The position numbers and the translations under genes were made by a program. A DNA stretch of 64,000 bases from Sporomusaceae bacterium. GTDB lineage: Bacteria > Bacillota > Negativicutes > Sporomusales > UBA7701. Position 1 is the stretch's first letter. Each line of letters begins with the position of its first letter. Location of the stretch: assembly GCA_031460455.1 (NCBI GenBank), contig JAVKTQ010000003.1, positions 186,001-250,000 of the forward strand, written 5' to 3'. This document shows, one piece after another, positions 8,592 to 17,128 of the stretch. Below the pieces are notes generated by a model. The model was not told where the DNA came from. It worked only from the letters and a program-made list of their open reading frames with translations, and searched no databases.

Positions 8592-8969
8592 ATGAAAATG
8601 ATTCGCGAGGGTCTGACCACCCAGGAGATGGGCGATATCGTCAGGGTTCGTGAGGCAATCAGGGAGGGCTTGTTTACCAATACCATCGGCAGCGAGGAGC
8701 TTTCCGAGCTGATGCAGGGTTTGAGCACGCCGTTCGGCAGTTTGATAACGGTTCTGTCGGCAAGAAGGTCGAAGCTGACGAAGATGTTGAAAGCCATCGA
8801 GCGCGAGCGCGAAAAGGTAAAAGGGTCTTTGAATATGGCGAATCTTTCCGCGCCCGAAAACGTCGATAAGCTGGAAAAACTGGAGAAGATGATTAATGAT
8901 TATTGTTTCCTCAATGAGGGGCTGCGACGCGCCCGCGGCGGCAGAAGGGTTTCACGGCTGGTGCAGTAG
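8592..8969 (+). CDS. Hypothetical helical protein upstream of cheW
   Basis: A 125-residue protein with no recognised domain. It is mostly predicted helical and charged, with heptad-like stretches around LSARRSKLTKMLKAIERERE and VDKLEKLEKMINDY. No signal peptide or membrane segment is visible. The ATG at 8592 has AGGAGGTGTCCGG before it, a better start than the in-frame ATG 39 bases upstream. It precedes cheW by 17 bases and is likely cotranscribed, so a link to chemotaxis or flagellar signalling is possible but unproven. Confidence 0.75.
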   Translation: MKMIREGLTTQEMGDIVRVREAIREGLFTNTIGSEELSELMQGLSTPFGSLITVLSARRSKLTKMLKAIEREREKVKGSLNMANLSAPENVDKLEKLEKMINDYCFLNEGLRRARGGRRVSRLVQ

Positions 8970-8986
8970 CGAAGGGGGCAGATTCG

Positions 8987-9412
8987 ATGAGTATGCAACT
9001 GGTGGTATTCCGGCTCTGCCGTGAAGAGTACGCCATTTTGATCGATAAGGTTCGGGAGATTATCAATTATCTGCCGGTGACCAGGCTGCCTGGGACCCCC
9101 GCCTATTTTGAGGGGGTTATCAACGTCAGGGGCAAAATCGTGCCGGTGATTGATTTTGCCGCCAAGATGGGGTTGTCGGCGGTCGAAGATATGAACAAGC
9201 AGATCGTTATTGTGGAGACCGGGAACAAAGAAGTCGGCCTGACGGTGGATACGGTTACGGAAGTCATCCAGACCGTGCCGGATAATTTTGCCAGCATGGA
9301 GACGTCCGATACAGATAATCAGAACATCAGGAAGGCTTACAAGTTCCATGATCGAACCATCATCCTGCTCGATATCGAGCAGGTGATGTCGGGACCGGCG
9401 CTGGCGGGCTGA
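8987..9412 (+). CDS. cheW: CheW-like chemotaxis coupling protein
   Basis: A 141-residue single CheW domain. It begins with the usual QLVVFRLCREEYAILIDKVREI strand pair and carries the INVRGKIVPVIDF motif near residue 43, the receptor/kinase contact region. CheW couples chemoreceptors to CheA. A GAAGGGGGCAGATTCG site precedes the ATG. No cheA is in the window; the only complete chemoreceptor is at 49252. A short membrane-segment ORF follows at 9453. Confidence 0.93.
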   Translation: MSMQLVVFRLCREEYAILIDKVREIINYLPVTRLPGTPAYFEGVINVRGKIVPVIDFAAKMGLSAVEDMNKQIVIVETGNKEVGLTVDTVTEVIQTVPDNFASMETSDTDNQNIRKAYKFHDRTIILLDIEQVMSGPALAG

Positions 9413-9452
9413 AGCATTAGTCGCTGTAGTGGTCTAATAGCCGGGAGAAGAG

Positions 9453-9575
9453 ATGAAGATGAGGCAGATAACACTCAGTATGCTAATTAGCGCAATGGCT
9501 GCAGCAATTATTGCATGTCTGGCTTTGCTCATGAGGATGGCTATCCTTCAGGGTGGCCGCCTCCATCACCTCTGA
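9453..9575 (+). CDS. Small membrane ORF, possible remnant of a chemoreceptor N-terminus
   Basis: A 40-residue frame starting at ATG 9453 after GGGAGAAGAG. It begins with basic residues followed by one hydrophobic segment (LISAMAAAIIACLALLMRM), then stops after LHHL. This is how methyl-accepting chemotaxis proteins begin, and it lies directly after cheW, so it may be what is left of a deleted receptor gene, or a genuine small membrane protein. The following 70 bases hold no recognisable receptor sequence before the terminator at 9648. Confidence 0.4.
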   Translation: MKMRQITLSMLISAMAAAIIACLALLMRMAILQGGRLHHL

Positions 9576-9647
9576 AATTGTATTGGCCGGTCCCTATAAT
9601 TGTCGGCTTTGCCGGAGGTCGCGAGTGGCTTCAGGCAAAGTCCGATG

Positions 9648-9685
9648 GAAAAAGAAAAACCGCGTTTGCGCGGTTTTTCTTTTTC
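9648..9685. terminator. Bidirectional terminator
   Basis: A perfect 17-bp inverted repeat (9648-9664 and 9669-9685), with GC core CCGCG and A/T-rich ends, lies between the plus-strand cheW group and the converging gene ending at 9708. Confidence 0.88.
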
Positions 9686-9707
9686 TCCGCTGTCGGCAGC
9701 CTCTTCG

Positions 9708-12356
9708 TTAGTGCAGTATTTCTACGAAGCCACGGGTGCCGTCGACCCTGATCTGCTGTCCGTCCTTGATTTTGACGGTAGCCCCGTCGATGCCGACTAC
9801 CGCGGGGATGCCGTATTCGCGGGCGACGACGGCTCCGTGGGTCATCAGGCCGCCTACTTCGGTGACAAGACCGGCTGCGAGCGGGAATAGCGGGGTCCAG
9901 CCGGGGTCGGTATATGGGGCTACCAGGATATCGCCTTTGGTCATTTGCGCGTCTTCGAGCCTGAGAATAACTCTGGCCCGACCTTCTACGACACCTGCGG
10001 ATACTGCGCTGCCCGCCAGCGCACCCGGCGGGGCGTCGGCGCGAGGCTTGGCGGCGATAATTTCGCCTTCGCTGGTCATGGCGCGGGGCGGTGTCAGTTT
10101 TGTATCGCGATCGTATTGCTCCCGGCGTTCGGCGAGGAGCGCCTTATCCACCCGCCGGGTTTCGACGGTGCGGGCGATTTCCGGTAGCGACAGCCAGAAA
10201 ATGTCCTCCGGGGCTTCCAGTACCCCGTCGGCGGCCAGACTGGCGGCTTCCAGCATGAGCGCCTGTTTCGCGATGTCGAGGTGCTGGACGAGAAAGTATT
10301 TGGGATGCTCCCTTATCCCGATAAGCGCGCGGTGAACCTGGATGAGTCGCTGCATGCGCTTCGCCTTGAACAGCCCCCCGGGGGTCTGTCTGAGGCGGCC
10401 GAGCAGGCGAGCGGCGGCGGCCTCGGCCTCCTCTTTGCCGGCGATAAAATCCCGGCGATGTTGACCAGGCGATAGGCCGTCGACATGGCTGAGAAGGGCA
10501 GGCACCAGTTGGGTAGGAGATTCGCGCCAACGCGGCCGGGTGAGGTCGATCTCGCCGGTGCAGCGCATCCCGTAGCGGGCGAAGAAGTTAACGAGAGCGG
10601 GCAGGACATGCTCACCACCTGGAACTGCCCGCAATCCGTCGAGAAAGGTCTCGTCGTTCGCCTGCCCCAAGTATTCGACAGCCGCCGGATGGTCGCGCGC
10701 CGCGTCGGCCACGTCGCCGAGCGCCAGCCCCATTTCGCTGGTCACGTTGCCGGGAGGAGATTTGCTGATGCTTCCTAGCTCGGCGGTGTCGCCCAGCCAT
10801 TTGCGGGAGAGGTGCCCGATGAGCTTGTAGGTGGCGAGGGCCGGCACCATGTAAGGGGCAAGACGGGTGAAGACCGACGGCAGGAGGGAAGATAATATTT
10901 CCTGGATCAGGGCGATTCGCTCCGGGCCGGTCACGGTTTGCAACTTGGTTCTGTTTTCGTTGATCCGGTCGGCGATAAACCGGTTGAGATCGGCTATTAC
11001 GTGATCGTTGTCGCGGTACAGGATATTTTCCAGGATGGCGAAAACGGTCGGGAAAGCGGTTCGGGCGAGGCTGACGGGCAGCTTTTTTTCCGGCGGGGCG
11101 TTTAGGAGGAAATCTTCCCGACCGACGAATTCTTCTACCGCCCGGCCGATCGCTTCATCGACATTTAGCAGCAGGGCGGGCAGCCTCTTCCTTACTTCCC
11201 GATAAGCGAGCACAGGAGTGATGTCTAGGTATAGCCGGCTGCCTGCTTCAAGAAGCAGTTCGCTTTCGGCATGAGGCAATGGTTTGCGGAACGGTACCAA
11301 GGTTCGCAGGGTGGAGATTCCCAGAGGTTTCATGGCAGCGGTCATCATCTGGGGATGACCGATCGACAGGAAGAGATGCAGGTTGCCGTCGTCGGTGGGG
11401 GGGACGGGGAAGAGGGTTGTAATCGGTCTGCTCTGAACAATGCGTATTTCGCCGTCGGCGAGACACCATTCGATATCCTGCGGCCTGCCGAAGTGTTCTT
11501 CGATATTGCGCCCCATGCGGGCCAATCTGACTGCGTCTTCGTTCGAGAGGGCTGGCTCAGTCTGTCGGTCGCCGGCGATGGGCGTTTTTTCCGTACCACC
11601 TCCGGGGACGGCACGGATGGAGACTTCCTTGCGGGCGATTTTTTTGGCGATAATTTTGTCGTCTCTCACTTTATACAGATCGGCGGACACTATGCCGGAT
11701 ACCAGCGCTTCCCCCAGGCCGAAGCTCGCGTCGATGGAGACGACGGCGCGGTTTCCGGTGACGGGATCGGCGGTGAACATTATACCTGATACTTCGGGGA
11801 AAACCATCCGTTGCACGACGACGGCCAACTGCACCTTGGCGTGGTCAAAGCCGTTCCGCCGGCGGTAAGCGATGGCCCGGTCGGTGAACAGGGATGCCCA
11901 GCATTTGCGAACGCATTCGAGAAGGTTCGTCTCGCCGACGATGTTGAGGAAGGTATCCTGTTGACCGGCGAAGGAGGCTCCGGGCAAGTCTTCGGCAGTA
12001 GCGCTGGAGCGGATGGCGTAGTGATGGCCTGAACCGGTTTTATGCCAGGCATGCACGATAGCCTGCTCAATCGGGGCGGGGATGGCGAGGGCTTCCAGGT
12101 GGGTGCGGATCCGCTCGCCGGCCGGCCTGAGTTCCGCCAGCGATTCGGCATCGATCGTGCCCAGGGTTTTTATAAGTTCGCCGAATTCCGTGCTGGTGTC
12201 GACGAAGGCGGCATATGCGTCCGTGGTTACGCAGAACCCCTCCGGTACCGCGATCCCGGGTATGTGCCACAGTTCGGCGAGGTTGGCCCCTTTGCCCCCT
12301 ACGCTGGGCAAGCTGGAGCGATTTACTTCGGCGAAGAAAAGAACGTATCGGGTCAT
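9708..12356 (-). CDS. Rifampicin phosphotransferase-like / PEP synthase-family enzyme
   Basis: An 882-residue protein with three parts: an N-terminal PPDK/PEP-synthase ATP-grasp domain (about 1-320; GGKGANLAEL, AIRSSATAEDLPGASFAGQQ, VQSRPITTL), a central variable region (about 330-770), and a C-terminal swivelling phosphohistidine domain (about 780-882) with GGLMTHGAVVAREYGIPAVV. PEP synthases have GGxxCHAAI at that site; the T-H-G form and total length fit Rph enzymes, which phosphorylate rifamycins using ATP. Rph-like proteins are common in soil Firmicutes and some have other roles, so the substrate is not certain. AAGGGGGAAAGCTGC precedes the ATG. Confidence 0.82.
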   Translation of the reverse strand: MTRYVLFFAEVNRSSLPSVGGKGANLAELWHIPGIAVPEGFCVTTDAYAAFVDTSTEFGELIKTLGTIDAESLAELRPAGERIRTHLEALAIPAPIEQAIVHAWHKTGSGHHYAIRSSATAEDLPGASFAGQQDTFLNIVGETNLLECVRKCWASLFTDRAIAYRRRNGFDHAKVQLAVVVQRMVFPEVSGIMFTADPVTGNRAVVSIDASFGLGEALVSGIVSADLYKVRDDKIIAKKIARKEVSIRAVPGGGTEKTPIAGDRQTEPALSNEDAVRLARMGRNIEEHFGRPQDIEWCLADGEIRIVQSRPITTLFPVPPTDDGNLHLFLSIGHPQMMTAAMKPLGISTLRTLVPFRKPLPHAESELLLEAGSRLYLDITPVLAYREVRKRLPALLLNVDEAIGRAVEEFVGREDFLLNAPPEKKLPVSLARTAFPTVFAILENILYRDNDHVIADLNRFIADRINENRTKLQTVTGPERIALIQEILSSLLPSVFTRLAPYMVPALATYKLIGHLSRKWLGDTAELGSISKSPPGNVTSEMGLALGDVADAARDHPAAVEYLGQANDETFLDGLRAVPGGEHVLPALVNFFARYGMRCTGEIDLTRPRWRESPTQLVPALLSHVDGLSPGQHRRDFIAGKEEAEAAAARLLGRLRQTPGGLFKAKRMQRLIQVHRALIGIREHPKYFLVQHLDIAKQALMLEAASLAADGVLEAPEDIFWLSLPEIARTVETRRVDKALLAERREQYDRDTKLTPPRAMTSEGEIIAAKPRADAPPGALAGSAVSAGVVEGRARVILRLEDAQMTKGDILVAPYTDPGWTPLFPLAAGLVTEVGGLMTHGAVVAREYGIPAVVGIDGATVKIKDGQQIRVDGTRGFVEILH

Positions 12357-12577
12357 GCAGCTTTCCCCCTTACGCTGATATTATATCCAGGGAATGAAGA
12401 TACCGCAGGAGCAATAATGGCTGTTGGGCAAGAAAAAGGGACCGGCCAGACAGGACAGTGGAGACAGATGTCGAAATTTTTCCCTATATCATCAGCTTAA
12501 TAGTGTCCGTCCTCGGCCGAGACAGAGTTTGCGGTCTGCGATTTCTGCGGTGCCTACCGGGTGAAGGGGCGAAGACG

Positions 12578-14776
12578 ATGAATGATGACAGAACAGCGCG
12601 GAATGAGGAGTATTCCCCCGCTGTGCCCCAGTATTACTTTGAGTTGATTGACATAATTCCAAACGCTGCATATATCAAGGACGCTAACGGCGTTTTCCTG
12701 CACTGCAACAAGACATACGCGCTGTTCGTTAACCTGCCCCGGGACGCGATCGTGGGCAAAACAACCTTCGATTTAAATCCGCGCCAGTTCGCCCAGGGTT
12801 ATCACGAACTGGACGAGGAACTGCTCGAGCGGCAAGGAAGCGGCCGTTTCCAGGTTCCCTTCAAGCGTATTGACGGCAAAACGGTCGTGGCGGATGTGCT
12901 CAAGACGGTGATCTACAGCCGTGAAGGCGAGAGCGCCGGCGTGATGGGGATTGTGAGCGACGCCTCTCAGCGCAGCACGCTCGACGATATTTTACAGCGC
13001 TATGAGATGCTGCTCAGGTATTCCCGCGATTTTATCTGGATGATCGATCCGACCGACGGCAGGATCATCGAGGTCAATCTTGCGGCTTGTCAGGCTTACG
13101 GTTACTCGCGCGAGGAGTTCAGGCGGCTGACCATCTTTGATTTGCGGGCTCCCAGCGAGAAGGGGGTTGTCGACGCCCAGATAGCGGCGGCGCGGCAGGG
13201 TGGGGTGCTGTTCGAGGCGCTTCACCGGCGTCGGGACGGCAACGTTTTTCCCGTCCAGATCAACGCTTCGGGTACCAGGCTCGGCGAGAGGGAAATAGTT
13301 ATCAGCATCGTGAGGGACATAAGCGATACAGTTAGGACCCGCGAGGAGATGAAGCGGCGGAACGAGTATCTGTCGATGCTCCACGAAACGGCGCTGTCGC
13401 TTATCAACCGGCTCGATACCGACGACCTGCTTGCGCAGATAGTTACCCGTTCGGCGAAGCTGGCGGGGACGGAGAACGCGTTTATTCTCCTGTTCGATGC
13501 CGACGGCAGGACGGTTACGGTGACGGCCGGCGCCGGCGTATGCGCGAAATACATCGGGCAGCGGTTTCCGGCCGGGGCGGGCATGAGCGCTCAGATTTTC
13601 GCCACCGGCAGATCGGCGGTAATCGATTGCTATCGGGAGTGGCCGCTGCGCCTCGATGATTCGCGACTGGGCGTAATCGAGACTATTTTGGGCGTGCCGC
13701 TTAAGAACGGGACGCAGGTTACCGGCATCATAGGCTTCATAGGCTTGGAGAAAGGAATAAAATTCGGCGACGACGAAGTCCGGCTTACGGAAGGCTTTGC
13801 CAATCTGGCGTCGCTGGCGCTCCACAACGCGTCGCTGTACAGCAGGCTGCAGGCGGAGCTGGAGACGAGCCGGGCGCTTGAGGCGGAGCTGACGGCGAAG
13901 AATGCCGACTTGGCGGAGACGCTGAGCAGGCTGCAGGCCGCCCAACTGCAGATGGTCCAGCAGGAGAAGCTGGCCGGTATCGGCCAGTTGGCGGCGGGGA
14001 TAGCGCACGAGATCAACAACCCGCTGGGATTCGTGCTGAGTAATTTCGAAGTACTGCAGAAATATCTGGCCAGGCTTGTGGAGATGATCGGCGCCTATGG
14101 CGAACTGCACCGGCGGATGGCCGAAACTGACGACAGGCCGCTTCGGGAGGCGGCGGAGCGTATCGACGTTCTGGCAGACCGAATAAGGCTCGACCATGTC
14201 GTTGGCGACCTGAACCCGCTTTTCGACGAGACCCGTGACGGCATTAACCGGGTGGGAGAAATCGTGAAAGCGCTGCGGATGTTTTCCAGGGTAGACCAGA
14301 AAGATGAGTATGCAGAGTACGACCTGAACGCCGGGATAAGAAATACGTTGACTGTTGCCCGCAACGAGATCAAGTATGTGGCCCGGGCGGAGCAGAATCT
14401 TGGCGACATTCCTCATATCGAAGCGCTTGGGGGGCTGATAAACCAGGTGTTGCTGAATCTGATTCTCAACGCGACGCAGGCCATTGCCGTCAAGGATACC
14501 GGCGAAGAGGGCGTGATGATAATCCGCAGTTTCCGTGACGGCGATTATGTCTGCTGTTCGATTGAAGATAACGGTGTAGGTATCCCGGAGGAGATTATCC
14601 AGGATATTTTCAACCCGTTTTTTACCACTAAGCCTGTGGGAGAGGGCACCGGCCTGGGGCTGAGCATCTCTTATGATATCGTGGTTAACAAGCACGGCGG
14701 ACAGATATCCGTGGCCAGCAAGGCCGGTGAGGGAGCGCTGTTTACGATAAAACTTCCCATCAGGCACTCTGACTGA
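12578..14776 (+). CDS. PAS-PAS-GAF sensor histidine kinase
   Basis: A 732-residue cytoplasmic kinase without membrane segments. In order it has two PAS domains (about 18-125 and 130-255), a GAF domain (about 275-425), a coiled coil, a HisKA-type dimerisation domain with H477 in the [15 protein letters not shown]-box, and a HATPase domain with [10 protein letters not shown] (N box), [10 protein letters not shown] (G1), [16 protein letters not shown] (F/G2). The ATG at 12578 follows GAAGGGGCGAAGACG; upstream in-frame codons have no ribosome-binding site. It is followed by two response regulators and a second kinase, which form one signalling block to 19162. Confidence 0.93.
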   Translation: MNDDRTARNEEYSPAVPQYYFELIDIIPNAAYIKDANGVFLHCNKTYALFVNLPRDAIVGKTTFDLNPRQFAQGYHELDEELLERQGSGRFQVPFKRIDGKTVVADVLKTVIYSREGESAGVMGIVSDASQRSTLDDILQRYEMLLRYSRDFIWMIDPTDGRIIEVNLAACQAYGYSREEFRRLTIFDLRAPSEKGVVDAQIAAARQGGVLFEALHRRRDGNVFPVQINASGTRLGEREIVISIVRDISDTVRTREEMKRRNEYLSMLHETALSLINRLDTDDLLAQIVTRSAKLAGTENAFILLFDADGRTVTVTAGAGVCAKYIGQRFPAGAGMSAQIFATGRSAVIDCYREWPLRLDDSRLGVIETILGVPLKNGTQVTGIIGFIGLEKGIKFGDDEVRLTEGFANLASLALHNASLYSRLQAELETSRALEAELTAKNADLAETLSRLQAAQLQMVQQEKLAGIGQLAAGIAHEINNPLGFVLSNFEVLQKYLARLVEMIGAYGELHRRMAETDDRPLREAAERIDVLADRIRLDHVVGDLNPLFDETRDGINRVGEIVKALRMFSRVDQKDEYAEYDLNAGIRNTLTVARNEIKYVARAEQNLGDIPHIEALGGLINQVLLNLILNATQAIAVKDTGEEGVMIIRSFRDGDYVCCSIEDNGVGIPEEIIQDIFNPFFTTKPVGEGTGLGLSISYDIVVNKHGGQISVASKAGEGALFTIKLPIRHSD

Positions 14777-14813
14777 TGATGCCGAAGGCAATATTTTATG
14801 GGAGGCGCCTGAT

Positions 14814-15992
14814 GTGGGCAACCGGATTCTATTTATCGATGACGAAAAGGCGATCCTGAGGGCGATAGACAGGCTATTGTTCGATAGTGGCTACGAAGTA
14901 TTGACCGCCGAAAGCGGCGAGGCCGGGCTGGCCATTCTGGCAGCCACACCTGTTGACATAGTTGTTTCGGATATCCGCATGCCGGGGATGGATGGGCACC
15001 AGTTTCTCCGCAAGGTAAAGGCCCATTATCCGCGGACGACGCGCCTTATTCTCAGCGGGTACGCCGAGGAGAGCGCGATTCTCAACAGTATCGTCGACGG
15101 TTCGAGCAATATGTATATGCTTAAACCTTGGGAAGGCCAGGATCTGAAGGAAAAGATCGCCCAGATATTCGCGGCCCGAGAATTGTTTAACAACAAGTTG
15201 TTGCTTGATTTTGCTAACAGGTTGGAGAATCTGTCGGTTGCTCCAGGCATTTACGACGCGGTGGGCAGGCTGACGGAGCAGGGAGCGGACATAAGTCAGA
15301 TTGCCGCGGTGATCGAAAGCGATCCGGCTGTGGCCGCCGCAGTGCTCCGGGTGGCGAACAGCGCTTTTCACAACGTGAGGACGGGTTCTATTTCCAGGGC
15401 AATCACCTTCCTGGGGCTTACGGTAATCAAGACGATCGTGTTGTCGTGCAGTCTGTTCAAGTTCGCCAACGTCAAGATACCGCAACTAAGCGTAAAAAAA
15501 CTGACCCGCAAAGCGAGTGTGGCAAATAGGCTGATGACACTGATTTATTCAAAGTTGCTCGGTAAGCAGGTGCCTGAAGCTTTTCAGACCGGGGCGCTGC
15601 TCAACGATATTGGCCTGCTGATGTGCCTGCATTACTTCCCCGATCAGTACGAGCGCATTGTGCGGGAGTATATGCAGGGGCAGGAAAAGAATTTCGTCAA
15701 GCTCGAAAAGGAGATCATCGGGATCAGTCACCAGGAATTCGGGGGCTATTTGCTCAACTGGTGGGGCCTGCCGTATCCGATCGTCGAGACTGCGCTCTAT
15801 CACCACGAACCTTTGCGGGACGCGATCATGAACAAGGAACTGGTGGCAGTGGTTCACATCGCCGGTTATTACGCGTGGAAGGTTGTCAGCCCGGAATTTG
15901 CCCAGGGGTTGGAGCCGGGCGCTTTCGCGGTGCTGGGCATCTGCGAAGAAGATTTGAGACCGCTTCTGAAGGGATTATCAACGGAAACGTGA
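14814..15992 (+). CDS. Response regulator with HDOD output domain
   Basis: A 392-residue protein with a receiver domain (1-120; D9-D10, phosphoacceptor D53 in SDIRMPGMDG, Lys in YMLKPWEG) and an HDOD domain (about 140-340), seen in ESDPAVAAAVLRVANSAF, AITFLGLTVIKTIVLS and GALLNDIGLL. HDOD domains are HD-fold relatives that lack hydrolase residues and act in signalling. The start is a GTG after GGGAGGCGCCTGAT. The gene follows the kinase by 37 bases and precedes the next regulator by 22, so the four genes are probably one operon. Confidence 0.9.
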   Translation: MGNRILFIDDEKAILRAIDRLLFDSGYEVLTAESGEAGLAILAATPVDIVVSDIRMPGMDGHQFLRKVKAHYPRTTRLILSGYAEESAILNSIVDGSSNMYMLKPWEGQDLKEKIAQIFAARELFNNKLLLDFANRLENLSVAPGIYDAVGRLTEQGADISQIAAVIESDPAVAAAVLRVANSAFHNVRTGSISRAITFLGLTVIKTIVLSCSLFKFANVKIPQLSVKKLTRKASVANRLMTLIYSKLLGKQVPEAFQTGALLNDIGLLMCLHYFPDQYERIVREYMQGQEKNFVKLEKEIIGISHQEFGGYLLNWWGLPYPIVETALYHHEPLRDAIMNKELVAVVHIAGYYAWKVVSPEFAQGLEPGAFAVLGICEEDLRPLLKGLSTET

Positions 15993-16014
15993 AACGAAAG
16001 CGCGGGGGCTTGGC

Positions 16015-17055
16015 ATGCACAAGAACAAGGTTTTGTTCGTCGATGACGAGATAAACGTGATCAGCGCGATCAGGCGGGCGGTGATGGAGGAGCCTTACCA
16101 GTCCTTTTTCACCGGCAATGCCCGCGAAGCCCTTAAAATAATGGAAGAGCAGGAGATAAGCGTCCTGGTGACCGATATGCGGATGCCGGAAATGGACGGG
16201 CTGACGCTGTTGAAGGCAGCGAAGGAGAAATATCCCCGGACGGTCAGGGTGGTGCTGTCGGGGTATACGCAGTTGTCGCAGATGCTTGTAACAATAAACC
16301 AGGGAGAAATTTTTAAATTTATCGCCAAGCCATGGGCGAGCGATCAGGCGCTTCTGCCGGCGGTGAGGCAGGCGGTCGAGTACTTCAATCTCCAGGTGGA
16401 ACGGGATTCCCTGCAGATCAATCTTGCCAAGCGTAACCTCGCCTACCAGAAAATCCTCAATCAGATGGAGCAGCGGCTGGCCGAGGAAAGGGAAGAGTTC
16501 AGACGCCTCAAGGAAATCAGCGGTTGGATATTTTCCACCTGGCGGCGGTATCTCTCTTCGGGCAATAACGATTCCGGGGCAAGGTCGGCAGGCCTGGACC
16601 AGTTCGTCGATGAGATAGAGGCGGTTTATCTGACGTATATCAGTCAGTTACCTACGGAGGTAGAGTCAAAAGACTCCGGCCAGTTGATCAATGATATTGT
16701 CAAGAGCTGCAACGGCCGCTTTGAGGTCGTCCGCGACGGGGACGAAGAATTCAAGGCGCAGGGAAATCACAAATTCTTGCTGATGATTTTCCGTATCCTG
16801 GCTCACAATCTGCCCGGCGATAATAAAATCGACTGTGCAGTGACGGTTGCTTGCCGGGATGAACAAAAGGTTGTAATCGGTTTCGCTGTCGATCTGCTGC
16901 CGCTCGCGCTCGACGCGGCGGCAATCAACCGGCTGAAGATTTCCTGCGCCCTTTTGAATAAAATGGGACGGCTCTACGATGTCCGCGTTGTGCCCGAGGG
17001 CGAGGAAGGCGGAGTGAGCCGGATCAGCGTTACCTGGAAGGCGGACAAAGCCTAG
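16015..17055 (+). CDS. Response regulator with coiled coil and unusual C-terminal domain
   Basis: A 346-residue protein. The receiver (1-120) has D10-D11, phosphoacceptor D54 (TDMRMPEMDG) and K in FIAKPW. A coiled coil follows (about 125-170), then a domain with no clear assignment (about 190-346). The end of that domain, with INRLKISCALLNKMGRLYDV and GGVSRISVTW, is reminiscent of the last helix and strand of a HATPase domain without the glycine boxes, so it may be a degenerate kinase ATPase domain. This is inference. There is no DNA-binding domain. Confidence 0.85.
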   Translation: MHKNKVLFVDDEINVISAIRRAVMEEPYQSFFTGNAREALKIMEEQEISVLVTDMRMPEMDGLTLLKAAKEKYPRTVRVVLSGYTQLSQMLVTINQGEIFKFIAKPWASDQALLPAVRQAVEYFNLQVERDSLQINLAKRNLAYQKILNQMEQRLAEEREEFRRLKEISGWIFSTWRRYLSSGNNDSGARSAGLDQFVDEIEAVYLTYISQLPTEVESKDSGQLINDIVKSCNGRFEVVRDGDEEFKAQGNHKFLLMIFRILAHNLPGDNKIDCAVTVACRDEQKVVIGFAVDLLPLALDAAAINRLKISCALLNKMGRLYDVRVVPEGEEGGVSRISVTWKADKA

Positions 17056-17128
17056 GATCAAGGCAATTCCCGGCTCGATCTACCGGGCGGATAAAGCATG
17101 GTTTGCGGTCAGAGGGGGGGGCAAAAAT

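Noticed and set aside
12992-14821. Long open frame (609 codons) on the minus strand opposite the first histidine kinase
   Set aside because: The plus strand encodes a complete PAS-PAS-GAF-kinase with all catalytic motifs. Long antisense frames are common in GC-rich coding DNA, and this one has no recognisable domain.
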